NCBI RefSeq assembly: GCF_013694245.2
Contig: NZ_CP059322.2
Span: 6,145,001 to 6,209,000, forward strand
Origin: Micromonospora ferruginea
GTDB lineage: Bacteria > Actinomycetota > Actinomycetes > Mycobacteriales > Micromonosporaceae
Direction: 5' to 3'
DNA: 64,000 nucleotides
Shown here: piece after piece, positions 36,764-44,065 of the stretch
How the letters are laid out: every line of letters starts with the position of its first letter
Numbering within the stretch: position 1 is the stretch's first letter
Program-made: the position numbers and the translations under genes
Notes under the pieces: generated by a model
The model's database searches: none
What the model was told of the DNA's origin: nothing
Seen by the model: the letters and a program-made list of their open reading frames with translations, nothing else

Positions 36764-36895
36764 CACTCCTCCTCGGCCCGACGTCCCGTCCTGACTCTCC
36801 GACGCCGGGTGCCGGCGCGGGACGGAATCGGCGGAATGGCGCACGGTCGGGGCCGCTGTGAGGCAGTCGACCGTTTCCGCCGGTCACCATCGGCG

Positions 36896-39391
36896 TTAGG
36901 GTCGGAGGGCATCTGACTCATTACATCCGGGAGGTCGACCGTGGCCGCACTGCGCCAGTACCTGGGCGTCTGGCGGATCCCCGGCGCGCCGATGCTGCTG
37001 GTCCTCGGCATCATCGGCCGGCTCGGGATCGGCATGACCCCGCTGGCGCTGCTGCTCGTGGTCGAGCAGGTCACCGGCCGCTACTCGCTGGCCGCTGTCG
37101 CCGGCGGCATCTACGCGCTCGCCGGCGCGGCACTCAGCCCGGTCGCCGGCCGGATCGCCGACCGGGTCGGCCCCACCCCGGTGCTGCTGGTCACCGCGCT
37201 GGCCCACCCGCTGGCCCTGCTCGGGCTGCTCGGCGCCAGCCGCGCCGACGTCGCCAACCTCCCGCTGATCTACCTGACGGCCGGCCTCGCCGGCGCCACC
37301 TACCCGCCGCTGACCGCTGCTATCCGGGGCGCCTGGAACGACCTGACCGCGCCGGCCACCGGCCGGGGCCACCTGCGCAACACCGCGCTCGCCGCCGAGA
37401 CCTCGCTGTTCGAGATCGTCTTCGTGCTCGGCCCGCTGCTGGTCGCCGCCTTCGTGCTGCTCGCCGACGCGTCCGCCGCGCTGGTCGGCGCCGCCGTCGT
37501 CACCCTGGTCGGCACCGGCTCGGTCGCGCTCGGCCGGGTCATGCGCGGCTGGCGCCCGCACCCGCGCGAGCACCACGCCCGGGGCCTCGGCCCGCTGCGC
37601 GTCGGCGGCTTCCCCGCGCTGCTGCTCTGCGTGGCCAGCCTCGGCATCGCGTTCGGCGCCTCCGGCGTGATCGTCCCGGCCTTCGCCGGGAACACCGGCG
37701 CCGCCGACCCGGAGAGCCTGGCCGGCGTGCTGCTCGCCGTCTGGGGCGTCGGCAGCGCCGTCGGCGGCTTCTCCTTCGGCGTACGCAAGCCCGCCGCCAA
37801 CATGACCCGCCAGTTCGCCTGGCTGCTCGGTGCCGTCGCGGCCAGCTTCGCCGTCTTCGCGGTGATGCCCGGCCCGGTCGCGCTCGGCGTCGCCCTGGTG
37901 CTCGGCGGCGCGGCCATCGCACCCGCCCTCACCCTGGAGAACACGCTGGTCGGGCGGGTCGCCCCGGCCGGCATGCTGAACGAGGCGTACACCTGGGTGG
38001 TCACCATGTCGGTGGCGGCCAGCGCCGTCGGCGGCGCGGTCGCCGGGCTGATCGTCGACCACGCCGGCGGCGTACCGTGGGCGTTCCTCTTCGCCGGCGC
38101 GGCGGTCGGCGTGGGCGCGGTGGTCGCCGCGCTGCCCCGCGGGCCGATCGCCCGCGCCGAGGCCGCCGCGGTCCGCGCCGAGCAGTCCCTGGCCGCCTGA
38201 CACCGCGGCCACCAGCCCGACCACGACGGTCGCCGCCGCGCACCACAGCAGCGTGGGCCGCGCCCCGAGCGCGGCGGTCGCCGGGCCGCCGAGCATGGTG
38301 CCCAGCGGCACCGCCAGCACCGTGACCGCCCCGTTGGCGGCCAGCACCCGGGGCAGCTCGGCCGCGTCGGCCCGGCGTTGGAACAGCGCCGTCGCGGTCG
38401 GCAGGTAGGGCGCCCAGACCAGCCCGGCCAGCGCGAACGCCGGCAGCGACACGACGACCGGCGCGCCCAGGCCGAGCGGCAGCAGCGCCGCGCCGAACAG
38501 CACCACGACGCCGGCCAGCACCCCGCGCGGCGGCCGGTCCCGCAGGAAACCGGTGAGCAGCCCACCGAGCAGCGACCCGACGCCGAACGCGGTGTAGAAC
38601 GCGCCGAGCAGCGCCGCCGAGGCGTGCCGGTCCTGGATCACGTGCACCGGCATGGCCACGTAGAACGGCCCGAACAGGAAGAAGAACACGAACGTCAGGG
38701 CCAGCAGGCCGAGCAGCGCGCGGTCGTGGACGATGACCCGGAAACCCGAGGTACGCGACGGCCCGGCCCCCGCCGCCCGCCCCGCGCGCCGACGATCCGC
38801 CGGAACCGCGAGCCGGTAGCTGACCGCCAGCACCGCGAACGTGGCCGCGTCGACCGCGAGCACCCACACCGGCCCCACCCCGGCGATGAGCAGCCCGGCC
38901 AGCGGCGGCCCGACCACGGTCGCCGCCTGGCCGAACAGCCCGAGCAGCGCGTTGCCGGCCAGGTGGTGCCGCTGCGGCAGCAGCTCCGCCACCAGCGTGA
39001 AGCGGCCGGCCGTCCCCCACGGGTGCAGCAGCGACGACACCGCCAGCAGCGCCACGTAGAGCCCGACGTCCAACACCCCGGCCAGGTGGGCGACCGGAAT
39101 CGCCCCCAGGGCGAGCGCCCGCAGGCTCGCGTCCCAGCCGGCGAGCTGGGCGCCGCTCCGCGCACCCAGCACCCGCCCCAACAGCACCGCGCCGGCCGCG
39201 CCCGGCAACGTGTACGCGGCCACCGCGAACGCGGTCCAGGTGCCGCGCTGCCCGGCGGGCGCGAGTTGCAGCGCCAGCCAGGTCACCGCGACCAGGGCCA
39301 GCCCGTCGCCGAGGGCCGACACGGCGAGCCCGGGAAGCAGCCGGCGCAGCACCGGTTGGGCGAGGACCGGGCGGTAGGGGAGGAGCGACAT
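36896..39391 (-). CDS. MFS transporter whose open frame lacks a local stop
   Basis: Starting at ATG 39391 (GGGGAG just upstream; GTG at 39400 also possible), about 400 residues form a normal twelve-segment MFS permease (LRRLLPGLAVSALGDGLALV, LTFVFFFLFGPFYVAM, GSLLGGLLTGFLRDR). The recognisable transporter ends near 38190 (VVVGLVAAVSGG). No stop codon follows in this frame until 36896, so the frame runs antisense through the whole neighbouring MFS gene for about 430 further low-complexity residues. The functional protein is probably only the first part; a lost stop, a rearranged end or a sequence error could explain it. Confidence 0.6.
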   Translation of the reverse strand: MSLLPYRPVLAQPVLRRLLPGLAVSALGDGLALVAVTWLALQLAPAGQRGTWTAFAVAAYTLPGAAGAVLLGRVLGARSGAQLAGWDASLRALALGAIPVAHLAGVLDVGLYVALLAVSSLLHPWGTAGRFTLVAELLPQRHHLAGNALLGLFGQAATVVGPPLAGLLIAGVGPVWVLAVDAATFAVLAVSYRLAVPADRRRAGRAAGAGPSRTSGFRVIVHDRALLGLLALTFVFFFLFGPFYVAMPVHVIQDRHASAALLGAFYTAFGVGSLLGGLLTGFLRDRPPRGVLAGVVVLFGAALLPLGLGAPVVVSLPAFALAGLVWAPYLPTATALFQRRADAAELPRVLAANGAVTVLAVPLGTMLGGPATAALGARPTLLWCAAATVVVGLVAAVSGGQGLLGADRGGLGAGDRPAGQRGDHRAHADRRAGEEERPRYAAGVVDDQPGDRAADGAGRHRHGDHPGVRLVQHAGRGDPPDQRVLQGEGGCDGRAAEHQGDAERDRAGHHREDGEAGRDGTEQPGELAGHVGGGLAYAEGEAADGAADAPDGEQHAGQALRVGGAGVPGEGRDDHAGGAERDAEAGHAEQQRGEAADAQRAEAPGVVLARVRAPAAHDPAERDRAGADQGDDGGADQRGGRVGEQHEGGDQQRAEHEDDLEQRGLGGERGVAQVAPAGGRRGQVVPGAPDSSGQRRVGGAGEAGRQVDQREVGDVGAAGAEQPEQGQRVGQRGDQQHRGGADPVGDPAGDRAECRAGERVDAAGDSGQRVAAGDLLDHEQQRQRGHADPEPADDAEDQQHRRAGDPPDAQVLAQCGHGRPPGCNESDALRP
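36941..38200 (+). CDS. MFS transporter
   Basis: A 419-aa twelve-segment permease. The cytoplasmic loop GRIADRVGPTPVLLV follows segment 2 and an internal repeat-like loop GFSFGVRKPAANMTRQ lies mid-protein. GTG start with GGGAGG seven bases upstream. Substrate unknown. Its 3' end faces a second MFS gene on the minus strand, whose open frame covers it completely; the + strand gene has the better start, stop and family boundaries. Confidence 0.85.
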   Translation: MAALRQYLGVWRIPGAPMLLVLGIIGRLGIGMTPLALLLVVEQVTGRYSLAAVAGGIYALAGAALSPVAGRIADRVGPTPVLLVTALAHPLALLGLLGASRADVANLPLIYLTAGLAGATYPPLTAAIRGAWNDLTAPATGRGHLRNTALAAETSLFEIVFVLGPLLVAAFVLLADASAALVGAAVVTLVGTGSVALGRVMRGWRPHPREHHARGLGPLRVGGFPALLLCVASLGIAFGASGVIVPAFAGNTGAADPESLAGVLLAVWGVGSAVGGFSFGVRKPAANMTRQFAWLLGAVAASFAVFAVMPGPVALGVALVLGGAAIAPALTLENTLVGRVAPAGMLNEAYTWVVTMSVAASAVGGAVAGLIVDHAGGVPWAFLFAGAAVGVGAVVAALPRGPIARAEAAAVRAEQSLAA

Positions 39392-39461
39392 GCTCCCCAC
39401 CCGACCGCACGCCGGGCCCTCAACTCAACGAAGTTGCCTCAGGGCAGAAGCCCGCTCGCGG

Positions 39462-39956
39462 TCAGCGGTAGTTGTTGAACTGGAGCGCCACGCCGAAGTC
39501 CTCGCCCTTGAGCAGCGCGATGACGGCCTGGAGGTCGTCCTTCTTCTTGCCGGTCACGCGGAGCTGGTCGCCCTGGATCTGCGCCTGGACGCCCTTCGGG
39601 CCCTCGTCGCGGATCTTCTTGCTGATCGCCTTCGCCTTGTCGGTGTCGATGCCCTGGATCACCTTGGCGTCGATCTTGAAGATCTTGCCGGACGCCTTGG
39701 GGTCGCCCGCGTCCAGCGACTTCAGCGAGATGTTGCGCTTGACCAGCTTCTCCTTGAACACGTCGAGCGCGGCGCGCACCCGCTCCTCGGTCTCCGCCTG
39801 GAGGCTGATCCCCTCCTCGCCCGACCAGGAGATCTCGGCGCCGGTGCCGCGGAAGTCGAACCGCTGCGAGAGCTCCTTCTCCGCCTGGCGGAGGGCGTTG
39901 TCGACCTCCTGGCGGTCGACCTTGCTCACGATGTCGAACGACGGGTTCGCTGCCAT
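39462..39956 (-). CDS. YajQ family nucleotide-binding protein
   Basis: A 164-aa protein of the YajQ/DUF520 family, two ferredoxin-like RNA/nucleotide-binding folds; some members bind cyclic di-GMP. Start MAANPSFDIVSKVDRQEVDNA, middle KRNISLKSLDAGDPKASGK and end DDLQAVIALLKGEDFGVAL-QFNNYR match the family end to end. The ATG at 39956 has AGGAGC upstream; the longer frame adds an unrelated leader. A GGDEF-EAL protein occurs elsewhere in the window, but no direct link is shown. Confidence 0.93.
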   Translation of the reverse strand: MAANPSFDIVSKVDRQEVDNALRQAEKELSQRFDFRGTGAEISWSGEEGISLQAETEERVRAALDVFKEKLVKRNISLKSLDAGDPKASGKIFKIDAKVIQGIDTDKAKAISKKIRDEGPKGVQAQIQGDQLRVTGKKKDDLQAVIALLKGEDFGVALQFNNYR

Positions 39957-40103
39957 GCTGATGCTCCTGCTGTCCGGCGATGTGTCCTGATCCGTCCCGC
40001 GCTGACCAGCGTGGGACTCCCTGACGGTACCCCGTTGCGGAGAGGCCGGGGGCAACCGCTATCCTTGCTTCCGCCGCCGCGTTGCGACGCGGTGGGGTGC
40101 CCT

Positions 40104-40187
40104 GGCGGGTTGCCCGAGCGGCCAATGGGAGCGGACTGTAAATCCGTCGCGAAAGCTTCAGAGGTTCGAATCCTCTACCCGCCACCA
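40104..40187 (+). tRNA. tRNA-Tyr (GTA)
   Basis: 84-base class II tRNA with an encoded CCA: acceptor GGCGGGT/ACCCGCC, anticodon loop CTGTAAA giving GTA, a long variable arm and T-arm AGAGGTTCGAATCCTCT. The AT-richer island begins just downstream, the usual position for an element integrated at a tRNA 3' end. Confidence 0.95.
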
Positions 40188-41003
40188 GGTGCAGATGCGG
40201 CCCCTGACCAGCAGAGATGCTGTTCGGGGGCCGTCTTTGTTGATCTAGCGGAGTCTGGCTGAGTCCAGCCGTTGACGACTGGTTGTGGGCAGATGGTGGG
40301 CAGGTCGATCTTGCCTGCTGAGGGCTTTCCTGTGGCTACGAAGGCTGGGGTTGGTGGCCTGGGCCTGGTCTGACGGGGCCGCGCGTGTAGCGATCGGCTG
40401 AGGGTCCGCGGTGAGGTGTCGCCGGCTGTGGGCGAGAGGTCGGGGGCAAGCCAGTCCTGGGTCTGGACTGGCGCGGCAGTCGGAAGCCCTGACCGTCGAC
40501 GAGGCCGACCGGGTTGGCTTCCGTACCGCCTGGCCGTGATCGTGTCGTCGGGCCGGATCAGCAGACTCGGGGCGGCGGTCCGGCGGCAGTCGGTGGCTCT
40601 CCGCCCCGGCGCCGGAGGCGGCCGGGGCGGCTTGCCGCCGGCCGGGTTACCGCCCCGCGACGCGCGGAGCGCGGCGCCTTGATCAAAAATAGGGAAATTC
40701 AGCAGTTGGAGCCGCGCGAGAGCCGCGCGAGATTGCTCTAGGTCTTTGAGGATCGCTCACGGGTGAGGCTAGATGTCCACACCGGCACCCGGCTCTCGAT
40801 GGCGACGCGCCACTGCCGCCCCGCCATCGAGAGTTGGCACTCCCGAGCTGGCTGCTTGCAGGCAGCGTGTGCCGGTTTATGACACATCTCCGGGTGCAGA
40901 AATGGCCAAGTCGGGGCTTGCGCGGTCCGGCGAGGCCCGGGTACTACCGTCAGCATTCAGGTCCTAACCTTGGCGGGTGGCCGAAGAGCCCGGCAAAGGC
41001 CCG
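40188..41003. other. intergenic region after tRNA-Tyr, no convincing gene
   Basis: Holds a possible attachment-site repeat (40239-40268), the close repeat GTGGGCAG-ATG-GTGGGCAG near 40285-40303, a GC-rich block, and an 11-base tandem repeat GCCGCGCGAGA at 40711-40732. Short open frames here have no family features or ribosome binding sites. No integrase is present. Confidence 0.5.
40239..40268 (+). repeat. island-flanking repeat, left copy
   Basis: GTTGATCTAG and CTGAGTCCAG separated by ten bases (CGGAGTCTGG, itself similar to CTGAGTCCAG). The right copy at 45813-45832 has the same two halves joined directly. May be relic attachment sequences. Confidence 0.45.
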
Positions 41004-41032
41004 TTCCCCGTGGGGTCGGCCGGCGCTAGGAT
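41004..41032 (+). promoter_or_regulatory. putative promoter of the NTase-DUF262 pair
   Basis: TTCCCC (41004-41009), 17-base spacer, TAGGAT (41027-41032). This predicts a start about 39 bases before the first gene of the island. Confidence 0.4.
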
Positions 41033-41077
41033 GCTTCCGGTAAGCCGCCCAGTTAAGCCAAATGTGCTGGAGTAGAG

Positions 41078-41716
41078 GTGGATGAAGCGGAGTCCCTCAC
41101 CGCCGAACTGTTGGAGAGCACTTCAGAGCTGTTCGCGAACCACTATGTCCTTGATCGAACTCCGTGGCTGTTTGCCTCTCGCAGGCAATACGTCGAATGG
41201 AAGATCGCTTTAGCTGAAGGCTTGGCGGTTGACCCATACTCGATCATTGTCGTTGGCAGTGCTTGCACTGGATTTAGCCTCTCGCCATCAAAAAATTTTT
41301 CCAGCTTTCATTCGAGATCAGATATTGATGTAGCTGTTATCAGCGTCATGCATTTCGATCAAGCATGGCGGTGGTTGCGGGACCTTAGTCCCGTGGCTGC
41401 ACTTGGCAGTAAGAACCAGCACAGGCTTTTTGAGGAGCATCGCAGTTCGCTCGTTTTCGATGGCACTATAGCCACCGACAAGTTGCTCGGCCGATTACCC
41501 TTCGGAGCTGAGTGGCGGACGGCTCTTCTGGCCGCCGGAAAGAGGGACCCCACAAGGGGGCACTCAGTCAAGACTAGAATTTATCGAGACATTCAGTCGC
41601 TTCGTGAATATCAAGTGCGGAGTATTGCCAAGCTCCAAACGAAGATCCTGGCCGACCGCATGGATGCGGGGAGTGAGGTTCCTGAGGCGCTCAGCACATT
41701 AGACGAACAAGAATAG
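41078..41716 (+). CDS. nucleotidyltransferase-fold protein (putative, island gene 1)
   Basis: A 212-aa soluble protein. VVGSACTGFSLS followed by RSDIDVAVIS is the DNA polymerase beta-like nucleotidyltransferase signature: Gly60-Ser61 and the metal-binding pair Asp82/Asp84. The strand order agrees with MNT-type NTases found in toxin-antitoxin and defence loci. The remainder is helical without clear match. GTG start at 41078. AT-rich codon usage contrasts with the neighbours. Only ten bases separate it from the DUF262 gene, whose ribosome binding site overlaps its stop, so the two form an operon. Exact activity (NMP transfer to protein or RNA, or signal synthesis) is unknown. Confidence 0.72.
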   Translation: MDEAESLTAELLESTSELFANHYVLDRTPWLFASRRQYVEWKIALAEGLAVDPYSIIVVGSACTGFSLSPSKNFSSFHSRSDIDVAVISVMHFDQAWRWLRDLSPVAALGSKNQHRLFEEHRSSLVFDGTIATDKLLGRLPFGAEWRTALLAAGKRDPTRGHSVKTRIYRDIQSLREYQVRSIAKLQTKILADRMDAGSEVPEALSTLDEQE

Positions 41717-41726
41717 GAGGACCGAT

Positions 41727-42917
41727 ATGCAGGTTCAGTCCGGGATTCCTAACGCTCGGTTCTTGGATGCTACGCAACAAACCGTTGCCTGGTTCTGGAA
41801 GCGTCTCCAGGCCGACGAACTGGAGATGCAGCCTCCTTTTCAGAGGAACCCGGTCTGGCAAGAGGCCCAGAAGGCATATTTGATTGATAGCATTCTGCGG
41901 GGCTATCCTGTACCCGAGCTCTATCTGCAGACCTCTGTCACCGCGGATGGTTCAGAGAAGCACGTGGTAGTGGACGGTCAGCAAAGAATACGCGCTTGCG
42001 TCGAATACCTCGCGGATGAATACCCCCTCGGCGATGAGTCCGGTGAATTGAGTGGTTATTACTTTAGTGACCTTGACGAGGGAACCCGTCAGCAGTTGTT
42101 CCGATACAAGTTCGTGGTTCGAGCCTTGCCCTCCTTGGAGCAGGCTGAAGTTCGCGAAATATTTGGGAGGCTTAACCGGAATAACGTCGCTTTGAATCGC
42201 CAAGAGTTGCGGCAGGCGACATACTGGGGCGAATTTATCACAACGGTCACCAAGCTAAGCCAGCACTCTTTTTGGGTCAAATCCGGCCTGTTCACAAGCA
42301 ATGATTTCCGTCGAATGCTCGACATTGAATATGTCAGCGAGCTGGTGGTTGCCGCTCTATATGGTGTTCAGAATAAGAAAGACCGACTTGACCGCATGTA
42401 TGCGGACTTCGAATCAGAGTTCCCTGATAGAGAGGAAGTCGAAGAGAAGTTCGAGAAGGTTCTGACCCAACTCTCGCTTCTGTTTGAGTGGCCAACAAGT
42501 CTGCGCTGGTCACGCAAGGTCGACTTCTACACTCTCTTCGTCGCTCTCGCCGATCGCAGTCAGGATCTGCCTTTCGACCGGGATGAAGCAGCTCGAACGG
42601 CGACCCGCCTCGAGGAGTTTGCGGCAAGGGTGAGCGACGTGCTGTCTTTCAAGGACGAGGGGGAAGAGCCGTCGGAATCTCACCGAATGGTGCCAGTAAC
42701 CGCGTACGCGCGCGGTGTGCGAAATTCAAGTGACTTGGGGAGTCGGCGCATGCGGCTTCGGGCGCTCGAGGAGTTCGTGTGGCCCTCGGGGAAGCAAGAC
42801 GACTTAGGTCACCCCGAACGGACCGTCAACAACCGTCATTTGGCGAAGCTTCCCACCCTTGACTCGCTCCTCGAACCAATCCCGACTGACGAGGGTGAGG
42901 ACGAGCAGGTGCGGTGA
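41727..42917 (+). CDS. DUF262 domain protein (island gene 2)
   Basis: A 396-aa protein with an N-terminal DUF262 (ParB/sulfiredoxin-like, GmrS-type) domain: MQPPFQRNPVWQEAQKAYLI, DSILRGYPVPELYLQ and the nucleotide-site motif VVDGQQRI (Asp83 to Arg87), then FGRLNRNNVALNRQELR. DUF262 proteins hydrolyse or sense NTPs and occur in modification-dependent restriction (GmrSD) and other defence systems. No DUF1524 HNH nuclease is fused at the C-terminus, so a separate effector is expected. TAGGAGG lies six bases before the ATG. The C-terminal ~60 residues are charged and unrecognised. Confidence 0.85.
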   Translation: MQVQSGIPNARFLDATQQTVAWFWKRLQADELEMQPPFQRNPVWQEAQKAYLIDSILRGYPVPELYLQTSVTADGSEKHVVVDGQQRIRACVEYLADEYPLGDESGELSGYYFSDLDEGTRQQLFRYKFVVRALPSLEQAEVREIFGRLNRNNVALNRQELRQATYWGEFITTVTKLSQHSFWVKSGLFTSNDFRRMLDIEYVSELVVAALYGVQNKKDRLDRMYADFESEFPDREEVEEKFEKVLTQLSLLFEWPTSLRWSRKVDFYTLFVALADRSQDLPFDRDEAARTATRLEEFAARVSDVLSFKDEGEEPSESHRMVPVTAYARGVRNSSDLGSRRMRLRALEEFVWPSGKQDDLGHPERTVNNRHLAKLPTLDSLLEPIPTDEGEDEQVR

Positions 42918-43420
42918 GGTGAGCTCGGTGAGGTTGGGTAGCGATCGGGGTCCGCTATGGGCGGACGGCCCATGGCAGACGGCGGTGGATAAGGAAGCGG
43001 AGTCATCGGTGTGCAGGTCCTCCGAAGGATCTGGGCTGTGGGAGGGCTCCACGTGGCTGCACGGGTCCGAGCGGGAGCCCCATGACCCGCCAACTCTTTG
43101 CCGCCCACCACTACGAGGCAACGCCTCACCCTAAGGGGCATGGTGTGTTCCCCTGACCTCGGATTGCGCCGAAGCGACCGTTGGTTGAAGCGGAACTTGG
43201 AGTCGCCGTCCCGGCACCAGCGGGAACGCTGATCGGTGCCTGCTGGCACAGCGGGGCGGCTACGTCGTCGGCGACGGCTGGTGAACCTGTCTCGTGCGGA
43301 CGGCGCCAAAATAGGCCCGCGACGCACATCGCCCTGCTGAGGGCCCCCCAGCGGGGGCCGAGAGCCAAACAGGCGTCGTCGTCAGCTAGGCGGCGCGCGC
43401 TGGGTGGATCTTCGGTCCTG
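42918..43420. other. intergenic gap between the two island gene pairs
   Basis: About 500 bases of higher GC than the surrounding island genes. Overlapping open frames on both strands have no recognisable domain. It contains the hairpin at 43342-43359. It may be remnant sequence or carry regulation for the second pair. Confidence 0.45.
43342..43359. terminator. hairpin upstream of the second island pair
   Basis: Seven-base inverted repeat GGCCCCC/GGGGGCC with a four-base loop; no T-run. Possibly isolates the two gene pairs transcriptionally. Confidence 0.35.
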
Positions 43421-43447
43421 TTGCTGTACGTGTGCCTGGCATATCAT
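43421..43447 (+). promoter_or_regulatory. putative leaderless promoter of the nuclease-unknown pair
   Basis: TTGCTG (43421-43426) and TATCAT (43442-43447) with a short 15-base spacer. The -10 ends six bases before ATG 43454, so transcription would begin at the start codon. Confidence 0.4.
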
Positions 43448-43453
43448 CCAGTG

Positions 43454-44065
43454 ATGGTGGCGGGCGAGCTACGACAGCAGACCGGCAGCATTGGCGTAGA
43501 TCGAGCTAAGCGGTGGCTGAACTATTCGACCCGCGTTGCGTCAATCTACACGAACACTGACAAAGTGTTTAGAGACCTGCTGCATTTCGAGTGGCCCTAC
43601 GGCGGTCAACCCTTTAGCTTTGACCTTGGGGGAAAATTCCGTGGCGGCACTCTACATGATAAGTCATTCATGGCCGAGGTGAAGGCGTACCGCTACGAGA
43701 TGGATTCGGCTACGGAGTATCGGAAGTTCGTCGCCGAATGCTACGTAGCCTTCCAAGAGAAGCCGGATCGATGCGACAACCTCTTGTGGTTATCCTGGGC
43801 GCCTTTCCAAGCGCAAAACTGGCACAAACATCGAAGTGCAGAATCTATTAAAAAGCACCTTCTTCATGCTGACAACATGTTTCGGGTATTCGGCACGGAT
43901 TCGGCCGAGGAGGCGCTGGGAAAGCTAGACGAGCAAGTTGTATACGAATTGACCAACCGCTTGTGGCTGCTGACGCTTTGCGAGGAGCAAGAAGGTCTCG
44001 TTATCACGAGCGACCACTACCAGCGGGTTATGACGTTCATGGGTATCGGGGAGGAGTCTCAATGA
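43454..44065 (+). CDS. putative PD-(D/E)XK-type nuclease (island gene 3)
   Basis: A 203-aa protein I do not match to a named family. PFSFDLGG followed 15 residues later by SFMAEVKAYRYE gives the D...ExK arrangement (Asp57, Glu75, Lys77) of PD-(D/E)XK nucleases on predicted beta-strands, with helices before (GVDRAKRWLNYSTRV) and after (SATEYRKFVAECYVAF). LLWLSWAPFQAQNWHKH is a further Trp-rich block. An in-frame GTG at 43451 or the open frame from 43181 are alternatives, but the -10 element supports 43454. ATGA overlap with the next gene means the two products are made together. Confidence 0.65.
   Translation: MVAGELRQQTGSIGVDRAKRWLNYSTRVASIYTNTDKVFRDLLHFEWPYGGQPFSFDLGGKFRGGTLHDKSFMAEVKAYRYEMDSATEYRKFVAECYVAFQEKPDRCDNLLWLSWAPFQAQNWHKHRSAESIKKHLLHADNMFRVFGTDSAEEALGKLDEQVVYELTNRLWLLTLCEEQEGLVITSDHYQRVMTFMGIGEESQ

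Noticed and set aside
40416..41043. Short + strand frames between tRNA-Tyr and the island genes
   Set aside because: Arg/Pro/Gly-rich, no ribosome binding site, no domain; treated as non-coding.
42836..43368. Overlapping frames on both strands in the gap between the island gene pairs
   Set aside because: No recognisable features and mutually overlapping; not supported.
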